A stretch of DNA of 64,000 bases from an uncultured Lachnospiraceae bacterium (GCA_949840465.1 CATKXE010000003.1:1-64000); one strand, 5' to 3'. Numbered from the stretch's first letter, positions 1 to 9,548 are shown. Made by a program: numbers and translations. The notes: generated by a model not told the origin, from the sequence alone.

Positions 1-615
1 AAAGGCCTTGTGAAGATGCTGGATGAAAAATACAATCCTGACTGGGAAGAAGCACGGTTCCTTGGACGGGGCACAGTCACGGTTTCCCAGATTTTCTATA
101 CCTCGCCAAGCCGCTGTGCAGTCGCCGACTCCTGCGCGGTATCCCTTGACCGCCGCATGACATTCGGCGAGACATGGGAGAGCTGCCTGGATGAAATCCG
201 CGCCCTGCCAAGCGTAAAAAAATATGGGGACGACGTGGTGGTGTCTATGTACAACTATGACCGTCCTTCTTATACAGGATGCGTATACGAGATTGAATGC
301 TACTTCCCGACCTGGGCAATTCCGAAGGATCACAAGGTGACAAAGGCTCTGGAGGCTGCCTACAAGGGTCTTTACGGAGAGCAGAGGATCGGTGCGGCGG
401 ATACTTTGGAGATGCGTCAGGCACGCCCACTGACGGACAAGTGGACCTTCTCTACCAACGGCGTTTCCATCATGGGAAGAAACGGCATTCCATGCATCGG
501 CTTCGGTCCCGGAGCTGAGGCTCAGGCTCACGCGCCGAACGAAATGACCTGGAAGCAGGATCTGGTAACATGCGCGGCAGTTTATGCGGCGCTTCCGACC
601 GAGTACTGCAAATAA
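1..615 (+). CDS. ygeY: YgeY-type M20 metallohydrolase, C-terminal part (runs off left edge)
   Basis: The reading frame is open from base 1, so the gene starts upstream and only the last 204 residues are present. The end of the protein has the M20-family pattern [15 protein letters not shown], with the late His used for metal binding in this family. The closest family I recognise is YgeY, a selenium-metabolism-linked M20 hydrolase found beside ygeW in E. coli and many Clostridia. It lies 68 bp upstream of ygeW and is probably co-transcribed with it. The true substrate of YgeY is not known. The order ygeY-ygeW-carbamate kinase supports the assignment more than any single motif does. Confidence 0.85.
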   Translation, partial: KGLVKMLDEKYNPDWEEARFLGRGTVTVSQIFYTSPSRCAVADSCAVSLDRRMTFGETWESCLDEIRALPSVKKYGDDVVVSMYNYDRPSYTGCVYEIECYFPTWAIPKDHKVTKALEAAYKGLYGEQRIGAADTLEMRQARPLTDKWTFSTNGVSIMGRNGIPCIGFGPGAEAQAHAPNEMTWKQDLVTCAAVYAALPTEYCK

Positions 616-683
616 TCCTTTACATCAGAAGACAACAGTAACCCTATTTTTCCATACATCAAACATTTCAGGAGGATTTTTAA

Positions 684-1877
684 ATGAAAACATTACAGGA
701 CTATATCGACAAGCTCAACGCGTTAAATTTCAAAGAGATGTACAACGGCGACTTTTTCCTTACATGGGAAAAGACAGACGATGAAATCGAGGCTGTATTT
801 ACCGTTGCGGACGCGCTGCGTTTTATGAGAGAAAACAACATTTCCACAAAGGTATTTGAGAGCGGCCTCGGAATCTCCCTGTTCCGCGACAATTCTACCC
901 GCACCCGTTTCTCTTTTGCTTCTGCATGCAACCTGCTGGGCCTGGAAGTGCAGGATCTGGACGAAGGAAAATCTCAGGTGGCGCACGGCGAGACTGTCCG
1001 TGAGACTGCCAATATGATCTCTTTCATGGCCGACGTGATCGGTATCCGTGACGATATGTACATCGGCAAGGGAAATGCTTATATGCACGAGGTTGTCGAC
1101 GCTGTCACACAGGGAAATAAAGACGGCATCTTGGAGCAGAAGCCTACCCTTGTTAACCTGCAATGCGATATCGACCATCCCACACAGGCTATGGCGGATA
1201 TGCTCCACATCATCCATGAATTCGGCGGAGTCGAGAACCTGAAAGGCAAAAAGCTGGCTATGACATGGGCTTACTCTCCTTCCTACGGCAAGCCGTTGTC
1301 TGTACCGCAGGGAATCATCGGACTGATGACCCGTTTCGGAATGGACGTTGTACTGGCTCACCCGGAAGGATACGAGATATTCCCGGAGGTAGAAGAGGTT
1401 GCGAAAAAGAACGCGGATAAGTCCGGCGGTTCCTTCACAAAGACCAACGACATGGCAGAAGCTTTCAGGGACGCCGACATCGTATATCCCAAGAGCTGGG
1501 CTCCCTTTGCTGCCATGGAAAAACGTACCGAGCTTTATGGAAACGGGGACACAGACGGAATCAAGGCTCTGGAAAAAGAACTGCTTGCACAGAATGCAGA
1601 ACACAAGGACTGGGCATGTACCGAAGAGCTCATGGCTACCACAAAGGACGGCAAGGCGCTGTATATGCACTGCCTGCCTGCTGACATCACAGGCGTAAGC
1701 TGCGAGGCCGGCGAAGTGGACGCATCCGTATTTGACCGTTACAGGGATCCACTGTACAAAGAAGCAAGCTTCAAGCCATACATCATTGCAGCTATGATCT
1801 TCCTTGCAAAATTTGCGGATCCGGCTGACATCCTGAAGAAGCTGGAAGAAAACGGAACTCCAAGAGTGTTCAGGTAA
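684..1877 (+). CDS. ygeW: Knotted carbamoyltransferase YgeW
   Basis: This 397-residue protein belongs to the aspartate/ornithine carbamoyltransferase superfamily. The carbamoyl-phosphate loop STRTR is at residues 71-75, and the second signature HCLPADITG is near residue 330. The length (about 60 residues longer than an ordinary OTCase) and overall sequence match the knotted YgeW group, whose natural substrate is unresolved. A GGAGG ribosome site (AGGAGGATTTTTAA) lies just before the ATG. The gene is followed after 20 bp by carbamate kinase. Together they could break a carbamoylated compound into carbamoyl phosphate and then make ATP. That pathway direction is inferred from gene order. Confidence 0.93.
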   Translation: MKTLQDYIDKLNALNFKEMYNGDFFLTWEKTDDEIEAVFTVADALRFMRENNISTKVFESGLGISLFRDNSTRTRFSFASACNLLGLEVQDLDEGKSQVAHGETVRETANMISFMADVIGIRDDMYIGKGNAYMHEVVDAVTQGNKDGILEQKPTLVNLQCDIDHPTQAMADMLHIIHEFGGVENLKGKKLAMTWAYSPSYGKPLSVPQGIIGLMTRFGMDVVLAHPEGYEIFPEVEEVAKKNADKSGGSFTKTNDMAEAFRDADIVYPKSWAPFAAMEKRTELYGNGDTDGIKALEKELLAQNAEHKDWACTEELMATTKDGKALYMHCLPADITGVSCEAGEVDASVFDRYRDPLYKEASFKPYIIAAMIFLAKFADPADILKKLEENGTPRVFR

Positions 1878-1897
1878 GAGATTGAGAGGGAAATGAT

Positions 1898-2842
1898 ATG
1901 GCAAAAAAGAAACGAATCGTAATTGCCCTCGGAGGAAATGCTCTTGGAAATACGCTGCCTGAACAGATGGCGGCCGTGAAGATTACTGCCAAAGCAATCG
2001 TAGACCTGATTGAAGACGGCTGCGAAGTGGTCGTTTCCCATGGAAACGGCCCCCAGGTAGGCATGATCAACAACGCAATGATCGCGCTGACCCATGAAGA
2101 TCTGGAGCAGCCTAACACTCCTCTTTCCGTATGTGTCGCCATGAGCCAGGCCTATATCGGTTATGACCTCCAGAACGCACTGCGCGAGGAACTGTTGAAC
2201 CGGAATATCTCAGGGATTCCGGTTGCCACTATGATCACGCAGGTCCGGGTGGACGAGAATGACCCGGCTTTCCAGAATCCTTCCAAACCCATCGGGAAAT
2301 TTGTGGACGCTACACAGGCAAAGCAGATGGAAGAAAAGTTTGATTATATCATGAAAGAAGACGCCGGAAGGGGCTACCGCCGTGTGGTAGCTTCCCCGAA
2401 GCCGGCGGAGATCGTTGAGATTGAAACCATCCGTACCATGGTCGACGCCGGAAATCTGGTCATCGCAGGAGGCGGCGGCGGAATCCCTGTCATAAGGCAG
2501 GGAAACCACTTAAAGGGCGCCAGCGCAGTCATTGATAAAGATTTTGCAAGCTGCCTGATCGCAAAGGAGCTGGATGCAGATTACCTGATCATTCTGACTG
2601 CCGTAGAAAAGGTTGCGCTCCACTTCGGCACGCCGGATGAAAAATGGTTAAGCGACGTCTCTGTGGAAGAAGCAGAGCAGTATATCAAAGAAGGCCATTT
2701 CGCACCGGGTTCCATGCTGCCCAAGGTACAGGCGGCGGTTGACTTCGCATCCTCCAAGCCGGGACGCACCGCCCTGATTACCCTTCTGGAAAAATCAAGG
2801 GACGCCATCCGCGGGGAAACCGGGACTATGTTCCATGCATAA
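1898..2842 (+). CDS. arcC: Carbamate kinase
   Basis: This 314-residue amino-acid-kinase-fold protein begins with the carbamate kinase motif IALGGNALG (residues 8-16) and has SHGNGPQVG near residue 50. It converts carbamoyl phosphate and ADP to carbamate and ATP in the cytoplasm. It is the last gene of the ygeY-ygeW-arcC operon and is followed within 15 bp by a strong terminator. No arcA or arcB lies nearby, so it probably serves YgeW rather than an arginine deiminase pathway. In E. coli the equivalent position is held by YqeA. Confidence 0.93.
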   Translation: MAKKKRIVIALGGNALGNTLPEQMAAVKITAKAIVDLIEDGCEVVVSHGNGPQVGMINNAMIALTHEDLEQPNTPLSVCVAMSQAYIGYDLQNALREELLNRNISGIPVATMITQVRVDENDPAFQNPSKPIGKFVDATQAKQMEEKFDYIMKEDAGRGYRRVVASPKPAEIVEIETIRTMVDAGNLVIAGGGGGIPVIRQGNHLKGASAVIDKDFASCLIAKELDADYLIILTAVEKVALHFGTPDEKWLSDVSVEEAEQYIKEGHFAPGSMLPKVQAAVDFASSKPGRTALITLLEKSRDAIRGETGTMFHA

Positions 2843-2855
2843 AGATCTGGAAAAC

Positions 2856-2902
2856 AAAAAACTGCCATCCATGCCTTCAGGGCATGGATGGCAGTTTTTT
2901 TT
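2856..2902. terminator. Bidirectional intrinsic terminator between convergent operons
   Basis: A perfect 15-bp stem (ACTGCCATCCATGCC at 2861-2875 and its complement at 2881-2895) closes a 5-nt loop. A-runs before the stem and T-runs after it make it work on both strands. It separates arcC (plus) from the ABC permease gene (minus), whose stop is at 2909. Confidence 0.9.
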
Positions 2903-2908
2903 AAACGA

Positions 2909-3922
2909 CTACTCTTTCTTTTTCAGCATCGCCAGCACCGACTGCAGCACGATGAAGAAGCAGAGCAGCGCGGCAATGGTGATCCTGGTCCACCAGGAGG
3001 ATAAGGTTCCCTGGAAAGTGATAAACGCCTCAATAGTCGCCTTGATCAGAACGCCGAACAATGTGCCGATCACATTTCCCACGCCGCCCGTCAGCAGCGT
3101 ACCGCCGATCACCGCGGAGGCGATGGCGTCCATCTCAAAGCCCTTGGCCTGCTCCACAAACCCTCCCAGTGTATTCAGGCAGAACAGGATGCTTCCGACG
3201 CCGCACAGAAACCCGTCCAGCATATAAGCTTTCAGCTTCACGCGCCGCACATTCAGCCCCATCATAAGAGCCGACTGCTCATTTCCGCCCACAGCATAGA
3301 TGCTGCGTCCGAATTTCGTGTATTTCAGCATAATAAATGCCGCCGCAAGAAGGATGAGGGCAATCACCACCGTAGGATAAACATAAGGGTAGATCATCTC
3401 GCCTTTGCGGTTCACATGACCGCCGATGGGGAAATAAATCTTCATTTTTGCCCATCCCATGAACACCTCATTGCTGATACTGATCATGTCCTTGGAGATG
3501 ATGGCCGTCATCCCCCTTGCGAAAAACATGCCCGCCAGGGTAACGATAAAGGGCTGGATATCCATGTAGGCCACCAGGAAGCCCTGTGTCAGCCCAAATA
3601 TGACTCCTGTCACAAGTACGATCAAAACAGCCGGAACCGCGCCGATGCCCGCCCGTTCCATCATCCAGGCCAACATCATGCAGCCCATGGCGACGAAGGA
3701 GCCCACGCTGATATCAATCCCTCCCGTAATCATGACCACCGTCATGCCGATACTGATCACGATCAGGCCCGCGTTGGAAACAAACAGGTTCAGAAAATTC
3801 TGTATTTTCGCGAAGCCCTGGTCCTTAAAAATGATACAACCCACTGCGTACATCACGAAAAACAGGACGATTGTGATCAAAAGCAGAAAACCGGTCTGGT
3901 TCAGGGTACGTTTTTTATTCAT
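2909..3922 (-). CDS. Monosaccharide ABC transporter permease, YjfF-like
   Basis: This 337-residue polytopic membrane protein is of the RbsC/branched-chain-like sugar permease family. It has 8-10 hydrophobic segments and the conserved stretches GIDISVG (about residues 68-74) and GGTLLTGGVGN. It is adjacent, with no gap, to the stop codon of a second permease gene, and its AGGAGG ribosome site lies inside that gene's end. Two different permeases with one duplicated ATPase is the layout of the E. coli YtfQRT-YjfF galactofuranose importer. The actual sugar cannot be read from sequence. It is the last gene of its operon before the terminator at 2856-2902. Confidence 0.85.
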   Translation of the reverse strand: MNKKRTLNQTGFLLLITIVLFFVMYAVGCIIFKDQGFAKIQNFLNLFVSNAGLIVISIGMTVVMITGGIDISVGSFVAMGCMMLAWMMERAGIGAVPAVLIVLVTGVIFGLTQGFLVAYMDIQPFIVTLAGMFFARGMTAIISKDMISISNEVFMGWAKMKIYFPIGGHVNRKGEMIYPYVYPTVVIALILLAAAFIMLKYTKFGRSIYAVGGNEQSALMMGLNVRRVKLKAYMLDGFLCGVGSILFCLNTLGGFVEQAKGFEMDAIASAVIGGTLLTGGVGNVIGTLFGVLIKATIEAFITFQGTLSSWWTRITIAALLCFFIVLQSVLAMLKKKE

Positions 3923-4978
3923 CTATGCCGCCTCCTTTCCTTCTGCAGCGCCCGCCTTCTTCTGGGCAATGGCTTTTCTCATCCTTGCGAATCCCGGGGA
4001 CTGGAGCGTGACGATGATCACCACCACAATGGCTTTGTACACCGGAATCTGGTCAGAGGATACATGCATGGCGTACAGGGTCGTGGTGAGCGCCTGGATG
4101 GTATATGCGCCGATCACGGAGCCTGCGATAGAAAATCTTCCTCCGCCCAGTGAATTTCCCCCGATGGCCACGGCCAGGATTGCGTCTAACTCCATATTCA
4201 GACCGATATTGTTCGCATCCGCGGAGTAAATGCGGCTGGAAGCAATCAGCCCGGAAAGCCCGGAGCAAAACCCACAGTAAGCATAGGTCAGGAAAATGAT
4301 CATGACCGCTTTGATCCCCGTCAGGCCGGAAGCTTTTTTATTGATGCCTACAGACTGTATGTACATTCCCAGGGCCGTCTTATTCAGAAGAAGCACCGTT
4401 GCCGCCACCACGACGATCGATACGATAAAGGGCGCCGGAACCGGAAATCCCGGAAACGAAGAACCCAGCGTCTTATAGCTGTCCACACGCACATACGTGA
4501 TCTGCCCGTCCGTGATCAGCTGGGCGATTCCTCTGCCTGCCGTGAACATAATCAGCGTGGCGACCATGGGCTGGATATTCAGCTTCGCCACAAGCACTCC
4601 GTTAAAGCATCCAATCAGCGTTCCTACCAGGATTGCCGCAAAAAAGCCCAGAATCAAGGGGCTGGCATATTCCGTAGCCGCCCGTTCCCCTCCGGTCAGC
4701 ACATTACAGCATACCGCCGCGCTGACCGCCATGATCGCGCCGACGGAGATGTCGGTTCCGGCGGAAGCAGATACGACCAGAGTCATGCCCACCGCCAGAA
4801 TCACCAGCTCGGAAGCCCGGTTGATGATATCGATCAGGAATCCGTACAATACCCCGTCCCGAATCTCAATCGAGAAAAAGTCCGGCCTTGTAACAAGATT
4901 AATCAAAAGCACCAGGATCAGGCAGAAAATCGGAAGGAATAATCGTTTTGAAGTTATCGTTTTCAACGTCTTGTTCAT
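3923..4978 (-). CDS. Monosaccharide ABC transporter permease, YtfT-like
   Basis: This 351-residue membrane protein is of the RbsC-like permease family, with the motif GTDISVGAIMAV around residues 73-84 and AVAIGGNSLGGG in the C-terminal half. It starts 1 bp after the stop of the ATPase gene and directly abuts the following permease gene, so the three are translated from one message. It would pair with the YjfF-like subunit as a heterodimeric channel. The assignment to the YtfT side rests on order and similarity. The substrate is unproven. Confidence 0.85.
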   Translation of the reverse strand: MNKTLKTITSKRLFLPIFCLILVLLINLVTRPDFFSIEIRDGVLYGFLIDIINRASELVILAVGMTLVVSASAGTDISVGAIMAVSAAVCCNVLTGGERAATEYASPLILGFFAAILVGTLIGCFNGVLVAKLNIQPMVATLIMFTAGRGIAQLITDGQITYVRVDSYKTLGSSFPGFPVPAPFIVSIVVVAATVLLLNKTALGMYIQSVGINKKASGLTGIKAVMIIFLTYAYCGFCSGLSGLIASSRIYSADANNIGLNMELDAILAVAIGGNSLGGGRFSIAGSVIGAYTIQALTTTLYAMHVSSDQIPVYKAIVVVIIVTLQSPGFARMRKAIAQKKAGAAEGKEAA

Positions 4979-4979
4979 A

Positions 4980-6500
4980 TCACTGTCCTCCTGCTATGGT
5001 CGACATAATGGTTGACTGGTTCATCTCTTTCCCGCTCAGTTCGCCTACCTTGCTTCCATCCCGCATCACGACCATGCGCTCACAGGTACGCAGCATCTCC
5101 TCAATCTCCGAAGATATGAATACCACCGCCATGCCTTCTTCCGCCAGCCGGATTACCAGTTTCTGGATCTCTGTCTTTGTTCCCACGTCGATTCCACGGG
5201 TGGGCTCGTCAAGGATCAGGAAATCCGGATTCGTCAAAAGCCACCTGCCGATGATCACCTTCTGCTGGTTGCCTCCGGACAGGGATTTGATGGGAGTCTC
5301 CCGGCTGGCCGTCTTAATCTGCAGCATATCGATATATTTATCCGCAAATTCCTCCTGCTGCTTTCTGGACAGCAGATGGAACAGCCCGCGTTTTGCCTGA
5401 AGCGCGATGATCAAATTCTCCCTTACGGACAGCTCCGCAATGATGCCCTCATTTTTCCTGTCCTCAGGAAGATAGGCCATACCCTCGTACATCGAATGGA
5501 TCGGGTGCTTTGCCGAAAGCTTCTTTCCCTTTACAAAAAGCTCTCCTTCATCCGGCTTCTCCGCCCCATAGAGCACGCGGACCGTCTCGGAGCGGCCGGA
5601 GCCGAGAAGCCCGGTGAAGCCAATGACTTCCCCCTTATGGATTACCAGGTCAAAGGGCTTGATATACCCCCTCCTGCCAAGTCCAACCGCCTTGACGACG
5701 ATATCCTCATCCCCGTGGGCGCCGGTTTCTTCCTCTGTCGTCTGCCTGATGGCTGCCAGATCATCAAAATCCTTTCCCATCATTTTCGCCACAAGCTGTA
5801 CCCTGGGAAGTTCCGCCGTCGTAAACTGGCCGATCAGCTGCCCGTTTCTCAGGACCGTGATCTTATCGCAGACCTCATAGACCTGCTCCAGAAAATGTGT
5901 GACAAATATGATGCCGACCCCCTCGCCCTTAAGCCGTCTCATCAGCCCAAAGAGCTTCTCCACCTCGCTGTCATCCAGGGAGGATGTGGGCTCGTCGAGG
6001 ATCAGGACCTTTGCCGACATATCCACCGCCCTGGCAATGGCGATCATCTGCTGAACCGCGATGGAATAATTGTCGATCGTCTTCGTTACATCCGCCAAAA
6101 TATCCAGATTCGAGAGCAGCTCGCCGGCCCGTTTATTCATGGCCTTCCAGTCAATCATGCCGGCTCTTCTGGGCTCCCTTCCGATGAACAGGTTTTCAGC
6201 CACCGTCAGGTTCGGACAGAGATTGATTTCCTGGTATACGGTGCTGATTCCGTGCTTCTGTGCGTCCTGCGGGCTGCGGTTGATGATGGGATGATCCTCG
6301 CCCTCCATCCGGATCTCGCCTGTCTCAAATTCCTCCACCCCGGTCAGTACCTTGATCAGCGTGGATTTTCCCGCTCCGTTTTCTCCCATCAGCGCGTGGA
6401 TCTCCCCTTTTTTCAGAGTAAAATCTACATCCTGCAGAGCTTTTACACCTGGGAATGTCTTATAAATATGTCTCATTTCGAGAACGGAATCCTTTTCCAT
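4980..6500 (-). CDS. Sugar ABC transporter ATPase, two nucleotide-binding domains (YtfR-like)
   Basis: This 506-residue ATPase has two fused ABC domains. The first has Walker A GENGAGKST (residues 39-47) and Walker B VLILDEPTSSLD. The second has the family's degenerate P-loop GLLGSGRSE, a good signature LSGGNQQKV and LILDEPTRGID. The first signature region (YSIAVQQMIAIA) is typical of RbsA/MglA/YtfR proteins. The open frame extends 54 codons further upstream, but AAAGGAGG sits correctly before the ATG at 6500, so that start is used. It energises the two permeases encoded next to it. Confidence 0.92.
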   Translation of the reverse strand: MEKDSVLEMRHIYKTFPGVKALQDVDFTLKKGEIHALMGENGAGKSTLIKVLTGVEEFETGEIRMEGEDHPIINRSPQDAQKHGISTVYQEINLCPNLTVAENLFIGREPRRAGMIDWKAMNKRAGELLSNLDILADVTKTIDNYSIAVQQMIAIARAVDMSAKVLILDEPTSSLDDSEVEKLFGLMRRLKGEGVGIIFVTHFLEQVYEVCDKITVLRNGQLIGQFTTAELPRVQLVAKMMGKDFDDLAAIRQTTEEETGAHGDEDIVVKAVGLGRRGYIKPFDLVIHKGEVIGFTGLLGSGRSETVRVLYGAEKPDEGELFVKGKKLSAKHPIHSMYEGMAYLPEDRKNEGIIAELSVRENLIIALQAKRGLFHLLSRKQQEEFADKYIDMLQIKTASRETPIKSLSGGNQQKVIIGRWLLTNPDFLILDEPTRGIDVGTKTEIQKLVIRLAEEGMAVVFISSEIEEMLRTCERMVVMRDGSKVGELSGKEMNQSTIMSTIAGGQ

Positions 6501-6675
6501 AAAAGCTGTGCCTCCTTTCTTTACATACGGTACAAAAAGGTCATTTTCCGACAAAAAGAGGACGCGGGGAGAAGGATTTAAGCCTCCGGCCCTGCGCCCC
6601 CTGACACTTATTTTTTTACAGCCGTTTTGGGACAACCGCATGTCTTTTCCTACAGTTCCCAAGTCCCGGCCGCAT

Positions 6676-6696
6676 GCCGCGGAAAAGTTCCGCGGC
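6676..6696 (-). other. Stem-loop between binding-protein and ATPase genes
   Basis: A perfect 9-bp stem GCCGCGGAA/TTCCGCGGC with a 3-nt loop lies 23 bp after the binding-protein stop codon and has no T-run on either side. Such intra-operon hairpins commonly protect the upstream message, so the binding protein is made in excess over the ATPase and permeases. That role is inferred. A partial copy of the GGAACTGTAGGAAAA repeat arm lies next to it at 6645-6660 (minus strand). Confidence 0.5.
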
Positions 6697-6718
6697 TTTC
6701 ATGGCTGCCGCCAGGTTG

Positions 6719-7798
6719 TCAATATGCTCTCTCTTCCAGGATGCTTTCCAGATCCATGCTTGTGTCAAAATAGGACTCGTCTACATACTGGATCTTATCC
6801 ACAGACTCGCCCGCTTCCAGCTTCTGGATAATCTCGGCTACACGCGGCCCGTGAAGCGGATTACACTCAAATGTGGCGTTCAGGTCGCCCGCGATCATGG
6901 ATTCAAAGGCAGCCTTTACGGAGTCAAAGCTTACTACGATGATATCGCCGTCCGGTCCGCAGCTCTTTCCTGCCGCTTTGATCGCATCGATCGCGCCGAA
7001 AGCTTCATTATCATTCTCACAGATTACGACATCAATGTCGTCATAGCTCTTCAGGAAGGACTCCATAACCTCCTGGCCCTTTGCCTGTGTGAACTCTCCT
7101 GACTGCATATCCAGCATCTTCCAGTTGGAATGCTCTTTCAGCTTGTTCGCCATGCCTTCTGTACGTCCAACCTGAGCGGACGCGCCGATGGTACCCTGGA
7201 TGGTCACCATGTTAATCTCTTCGTCGCCCCGGCCCTGGTCTTCCAGGTATTCCGCAATCCAGTCACCGCAGGTTTCTCCCTCCTGTACAAAGTTACCGCC
7301 GACCCATGCTTCAAAGAGGCTGTCGTCCGATACGTCCATCATACGGTCGGAAAGGATGACGGGGATACCAGCTTCCTTCGCTTCCTCCAGAACCGTTTCC
7401 CATCCGGTCTCAACTACCGGCGCGACAACGATGTAATCTACTTCCTGCTGAATAAAGGAACGGATTGCCTTGATCTGGTTCTCCTGCTTCTGCTGGGCGT
7501 CATCAAAGATCAGCTTGTAGCCGTTCTCCTCTGTAAACGTGGACTTGAAGGATTCCGTATTGGCGGTTCTCCAGTCAGACTCGGCTCCCACCTGAGCGTA
7601 GCCTACTGTAATCAGATCCCCCGAATCCGCATCCCCGGCCGGTTCCGCGTCCTCCGCATCCTCCGTATCTTCCGCGTCGTCAGAGACCGGCGCCGAATCC
7701 CCGCCTGATGAACCGGAATCCCCATTGCCGGATCCGCATGCCGTCATGGACAGCGCCATTGCCGCGATTAATAATGCAGATAAAACCTTTTTCTTCAT
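6719..7798 (-). CDS. Periplasmic-type sugar-binding lipoprotein (YtfQ-like)
   Basis: This 359-residue extracellular lipoprotein has a signal peptide ending in the lipobox SMTAC (Cys at residue 21) and an acidic Asp/Glu-rich linker (about residues 38-62). A type I periplasmic-binding-protein domain follows, with the segments VGYAQVGAESDWR and VICENDNEAFGAIDA. The opening 'QVGAESDWR..N' resembles the galactofuranose-binding YtfQ group. It delivers a monosaccharide to the adjacent YtfRT/YjfF-like transporter. A YesMN-type two-component system is encoded directly upstream. It ends 218 bp before the ATPase gene. Confidence 0.88.
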   Translation of the reverse strand: MKKKVLSALLIAAMALSMTACGSGNGDSGSSGGDSAPVSDDAEDTEDAEDAEPAGDADSGDLITVGYAQVGAESDWRTANTESFKSTFTEENGYKLIFDDAQQKQENQIKAIRSFIQQEVDYIVVAPVVETGWETVLEEAKEAGIPVILSDRMMDVSDDSLFEAWVGGNFVQEGETCGDWIAEYLEDQGRGDEEINMVTIQGTIGASAQVGRTEGMANKLKEHSNWKMLDMQSGEFTQAKGQEVMESFLKSYDDIDVVICENDNEAFGAIDAIKAAGKSCGPDGDIIVVSFDSVKAAFESMIAGDLNATFECNPLHGPRVAEIIQKLEAGESVDKIQYVDESYFDTSMDLESILEERAY

Positions 7799-7836
7799 AA
7801 TTACTTTTCCTCCTTGGCTTTATTTTTTATACTCTA

Positions 7837-7865
7837 ATTATAAGAGCAGCCGCCTGCATTTTCCA
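7837..7865 (-). promoter_or_regulatory. Candidate promoter of the YtfQ-like operon
   Basis: On the minus strand there is a perfect TATAAT (7837-7842) 17 bp after a weak -35 TGGAAA (7860-7865). The weak -35 fits a promoter that needs an activator, for example the neighbouring AraC-type response regulator. The leader is about 30 nt and contains the GGAGG of the lipoprotein gene. Confidence 0.55.
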
Positions 7866-7983
7866 TGAGATATTTTATGAAAAAAGTCGAATATTTTTTA
7901 TATAAAATACCGGTTTTGGGCATTTTGCCCTCCGCCGGCATAATAAAATCCACTTTTTTTTTAATATTTTATGATTTCTTGTG

Positions 7984-8013
7984 ATCAGGAGTTGCAGGAA
8001 AACAACTCCTGAC
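7984..8013. other. Stem-loop after the histidine kinase gene
   Basis: TCAGGAGTTG (7985-7994) and CAACTCCTGA (8003-8012) form a perfect 10-bp stem around the loop CAGGAAAA. There is no T-run on either side, so it is not a classic terminator. The sequence resembles the GGAACTGCAGGAAA repeat family found elsewhere in the window, in a diverged form. It separates the regulator genes from the transporter genes. Confidence 0.5.
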
Positions 8014-8030
8014 CCCGGATATCCCTTTTA

Positions 8031-9548
8031 TCAGTCGTCGGCAATCGAGCGGCCCAGACACACCCTGACGCAGGTTCCCTCTCCCTTCCGGGAGGTAATC
8101 GTAATCTCAGACTGCTCCCCATAATACATGCGGATCCTCTGCGCTACATTATTCAGTCCAAATCCTCCGTTTTTGGAGTCCAGACGGCTTTTTTCTCCCC
8201 GGAGCTTTTTCCTTAGTTCTTCCAGATCCACCTCGTCCATCCCGATCCCGTTATCCTCCACCTCAAATACAATGCGCTCTCCCTCGCTATAACCCCGGAT
8301 GGTAATCCTTCCGCCGCCCCTCTTATTCTTGATCCCATGATACAGCGCATTTTCCACAATGGGCTGGAGGGTCATTTTGAGGATTACCTGATCCTCAAGC
8401 TCGGAAGCAATACAGATCTCGTAATCCAGGATATTTTCATAGCGGATCTTCTGGATCTTCAGATAGCTGCGGATATGGGTTTCTTCTTCCTTCACAGTAA
8501 TATAATCGTTGCCGCCGGAAAGTACGGTTCGGAAAAAATCACTCAGATCCGCCGTCATCTCCACAACCTGCCGGTTATTCCCGCCTTCCGCCAGCCACAC
8601 GATCGAATCCAGCGTATTGTAGAGGAAATGGGGATTGATCTGTTCCTGGTGGAGCCGCAGCTCCGCCTCGCGCAGGTTTCTCTGCTCACGCTTTGTCCTC
8701 TCCATAAGCTCCGATATCTTGTCGCTCATTGTATTAAAAGTCCTGGCAAGAACGTTGATCTCTTCCAGGGCATACATCCTGGCCCGGACCTCCAGGTCTC
8801 CCATACCAAACCTCTCCGCCGTCTGCCGCAGGGAATTGATTGGGGTGGTCACGGATTTTGTGATCATGGTCGACAGGCCGAAGCCCGCTGCCAGAACCGC
8901 CGCCAGCAGGGCAATGAATATGCGGACGCTTTGCTGCATCTGCTCTTCCAGCTGCTGCTGGATCTTTTCCATATTGATCAGTTCATAATAGGTATATTGC
9001 GTGATATAATCCTGGATCATGGAACAGAGACCCTTGATGTCATTTTCCCAGATGGTCTCACTCTCCGTGTAGGTTCCGGGCACGGAGGAATTTTCTATCA
9101 TACGTTCCACCGCCGTCTGCAGCGCGTCGAGACAGGACAGGATTCCTTTGATCTTGATGTCGCTGTCCGAGCCCGGCACCCGGTCGATCTCGGTTCCGAA
9201 GGAATACCGTGCGGAATCGATCATATTGATCGGGTTCTTCACCACGGTGGCATATTTCGTGGAGCCCTCCAAAATATCCCCGCCCTCAAATTTGGAGGCA
9301 TCGATCAGTCCGATCATGACCCGGTACATCGAGTATTCCATATCTTCCTTAAATTTGATATTAAATTCATTTGCCACTTTCAGATTCGCGATGATCCCAT
9401 TATAGGAGTCCGAATACTCTCGAACCATATTCAGGTTTCCCAGCATCATGGCTGTCAGAGGGATCGCCGTGACAAACAAAAGAAGCGCCAGGCGCATATT
9501 CAGTGTCAAATACCGTGTTTTCTTTCCTGCGGCCTGTTTTGTCTTCAA
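8031..9548 (-). CDS. Sensor histidine kinase, YesM/LytS family
   Basis: This 505-residue membrane kinase has a transmembrane helix near residues 18-38, an extracellular sensor region to about residue 207 and a second helix near 210-229. A HAMP domain (about 230-283) and the phospho-acceptor motif QINPHFLYNTLD follow (His307), then an ATPase domain with IVENALYHGIKN and DNGIGM. It is the partner of the response regulator encoded immediately upstream. The start is a TTG that overlaps the regulator's TGA stop (bases 9545-9548), so the two are translationally coupled. It probably senses the sugar bound by the downstream lipoprotein. Confidence 0.93.
   Translation of the reverse strand: MKTKQAAGKKTRYLTLNMRLALLLFVTAIPLTAMMLGNLNMVREYSDSYNGIIANLKVANEFNIKFKEDMEYSMYRVMIGLIDASKFEGGDILEGSTKYATVVKNPINMIDSARYSFGTEIDRVPGSDSDIKIKGILSCLDALQTAVERMIENSSVPGTYTESETIWENDIKGLCSMIQDYITQYTYYELINMEKIQQQLEEQMQQSVRIFIALLAAVLAAGFGLSTMITKSVTTPINSLRQTAERFGMGDLEVRARMYALEEINVLARTFNTMSDKISELMERTKREQRNLREAELRLHQEQINPHFLYNTLDSIVWLAEGGNNRQVVEMTADLSDFFRTVLSGGNDYITVKEEETHIRSYLKIQKIRYENILDYEICIASELEDQVILKMTLQPIVENALYHGIKNKRGGGRITIRGYSEGERIVFEVEDNGIGMDEVDLEELRKKLRGEKSRLDSKNGGFGLNNVAQRIRMYYGEQSEITITSRKGEGTCVRVCLGRSIADD

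Noticed and set aside
723..1904. 393-codon open frame on the minus strand opposite ygeW
   Set aside because: Its composition (many Cys, His and Leu in hydrophobic runs) is that of an antisense shadow, it has no ribosome site, and ygeW is clearly the real gene.
5376..6581. 401-codon open frame opposite the YtfR-like ATPase gene
   Set aside because: It mirrors a strongly conserved ABC ATPase and has no recognisable domain or ribosome site.
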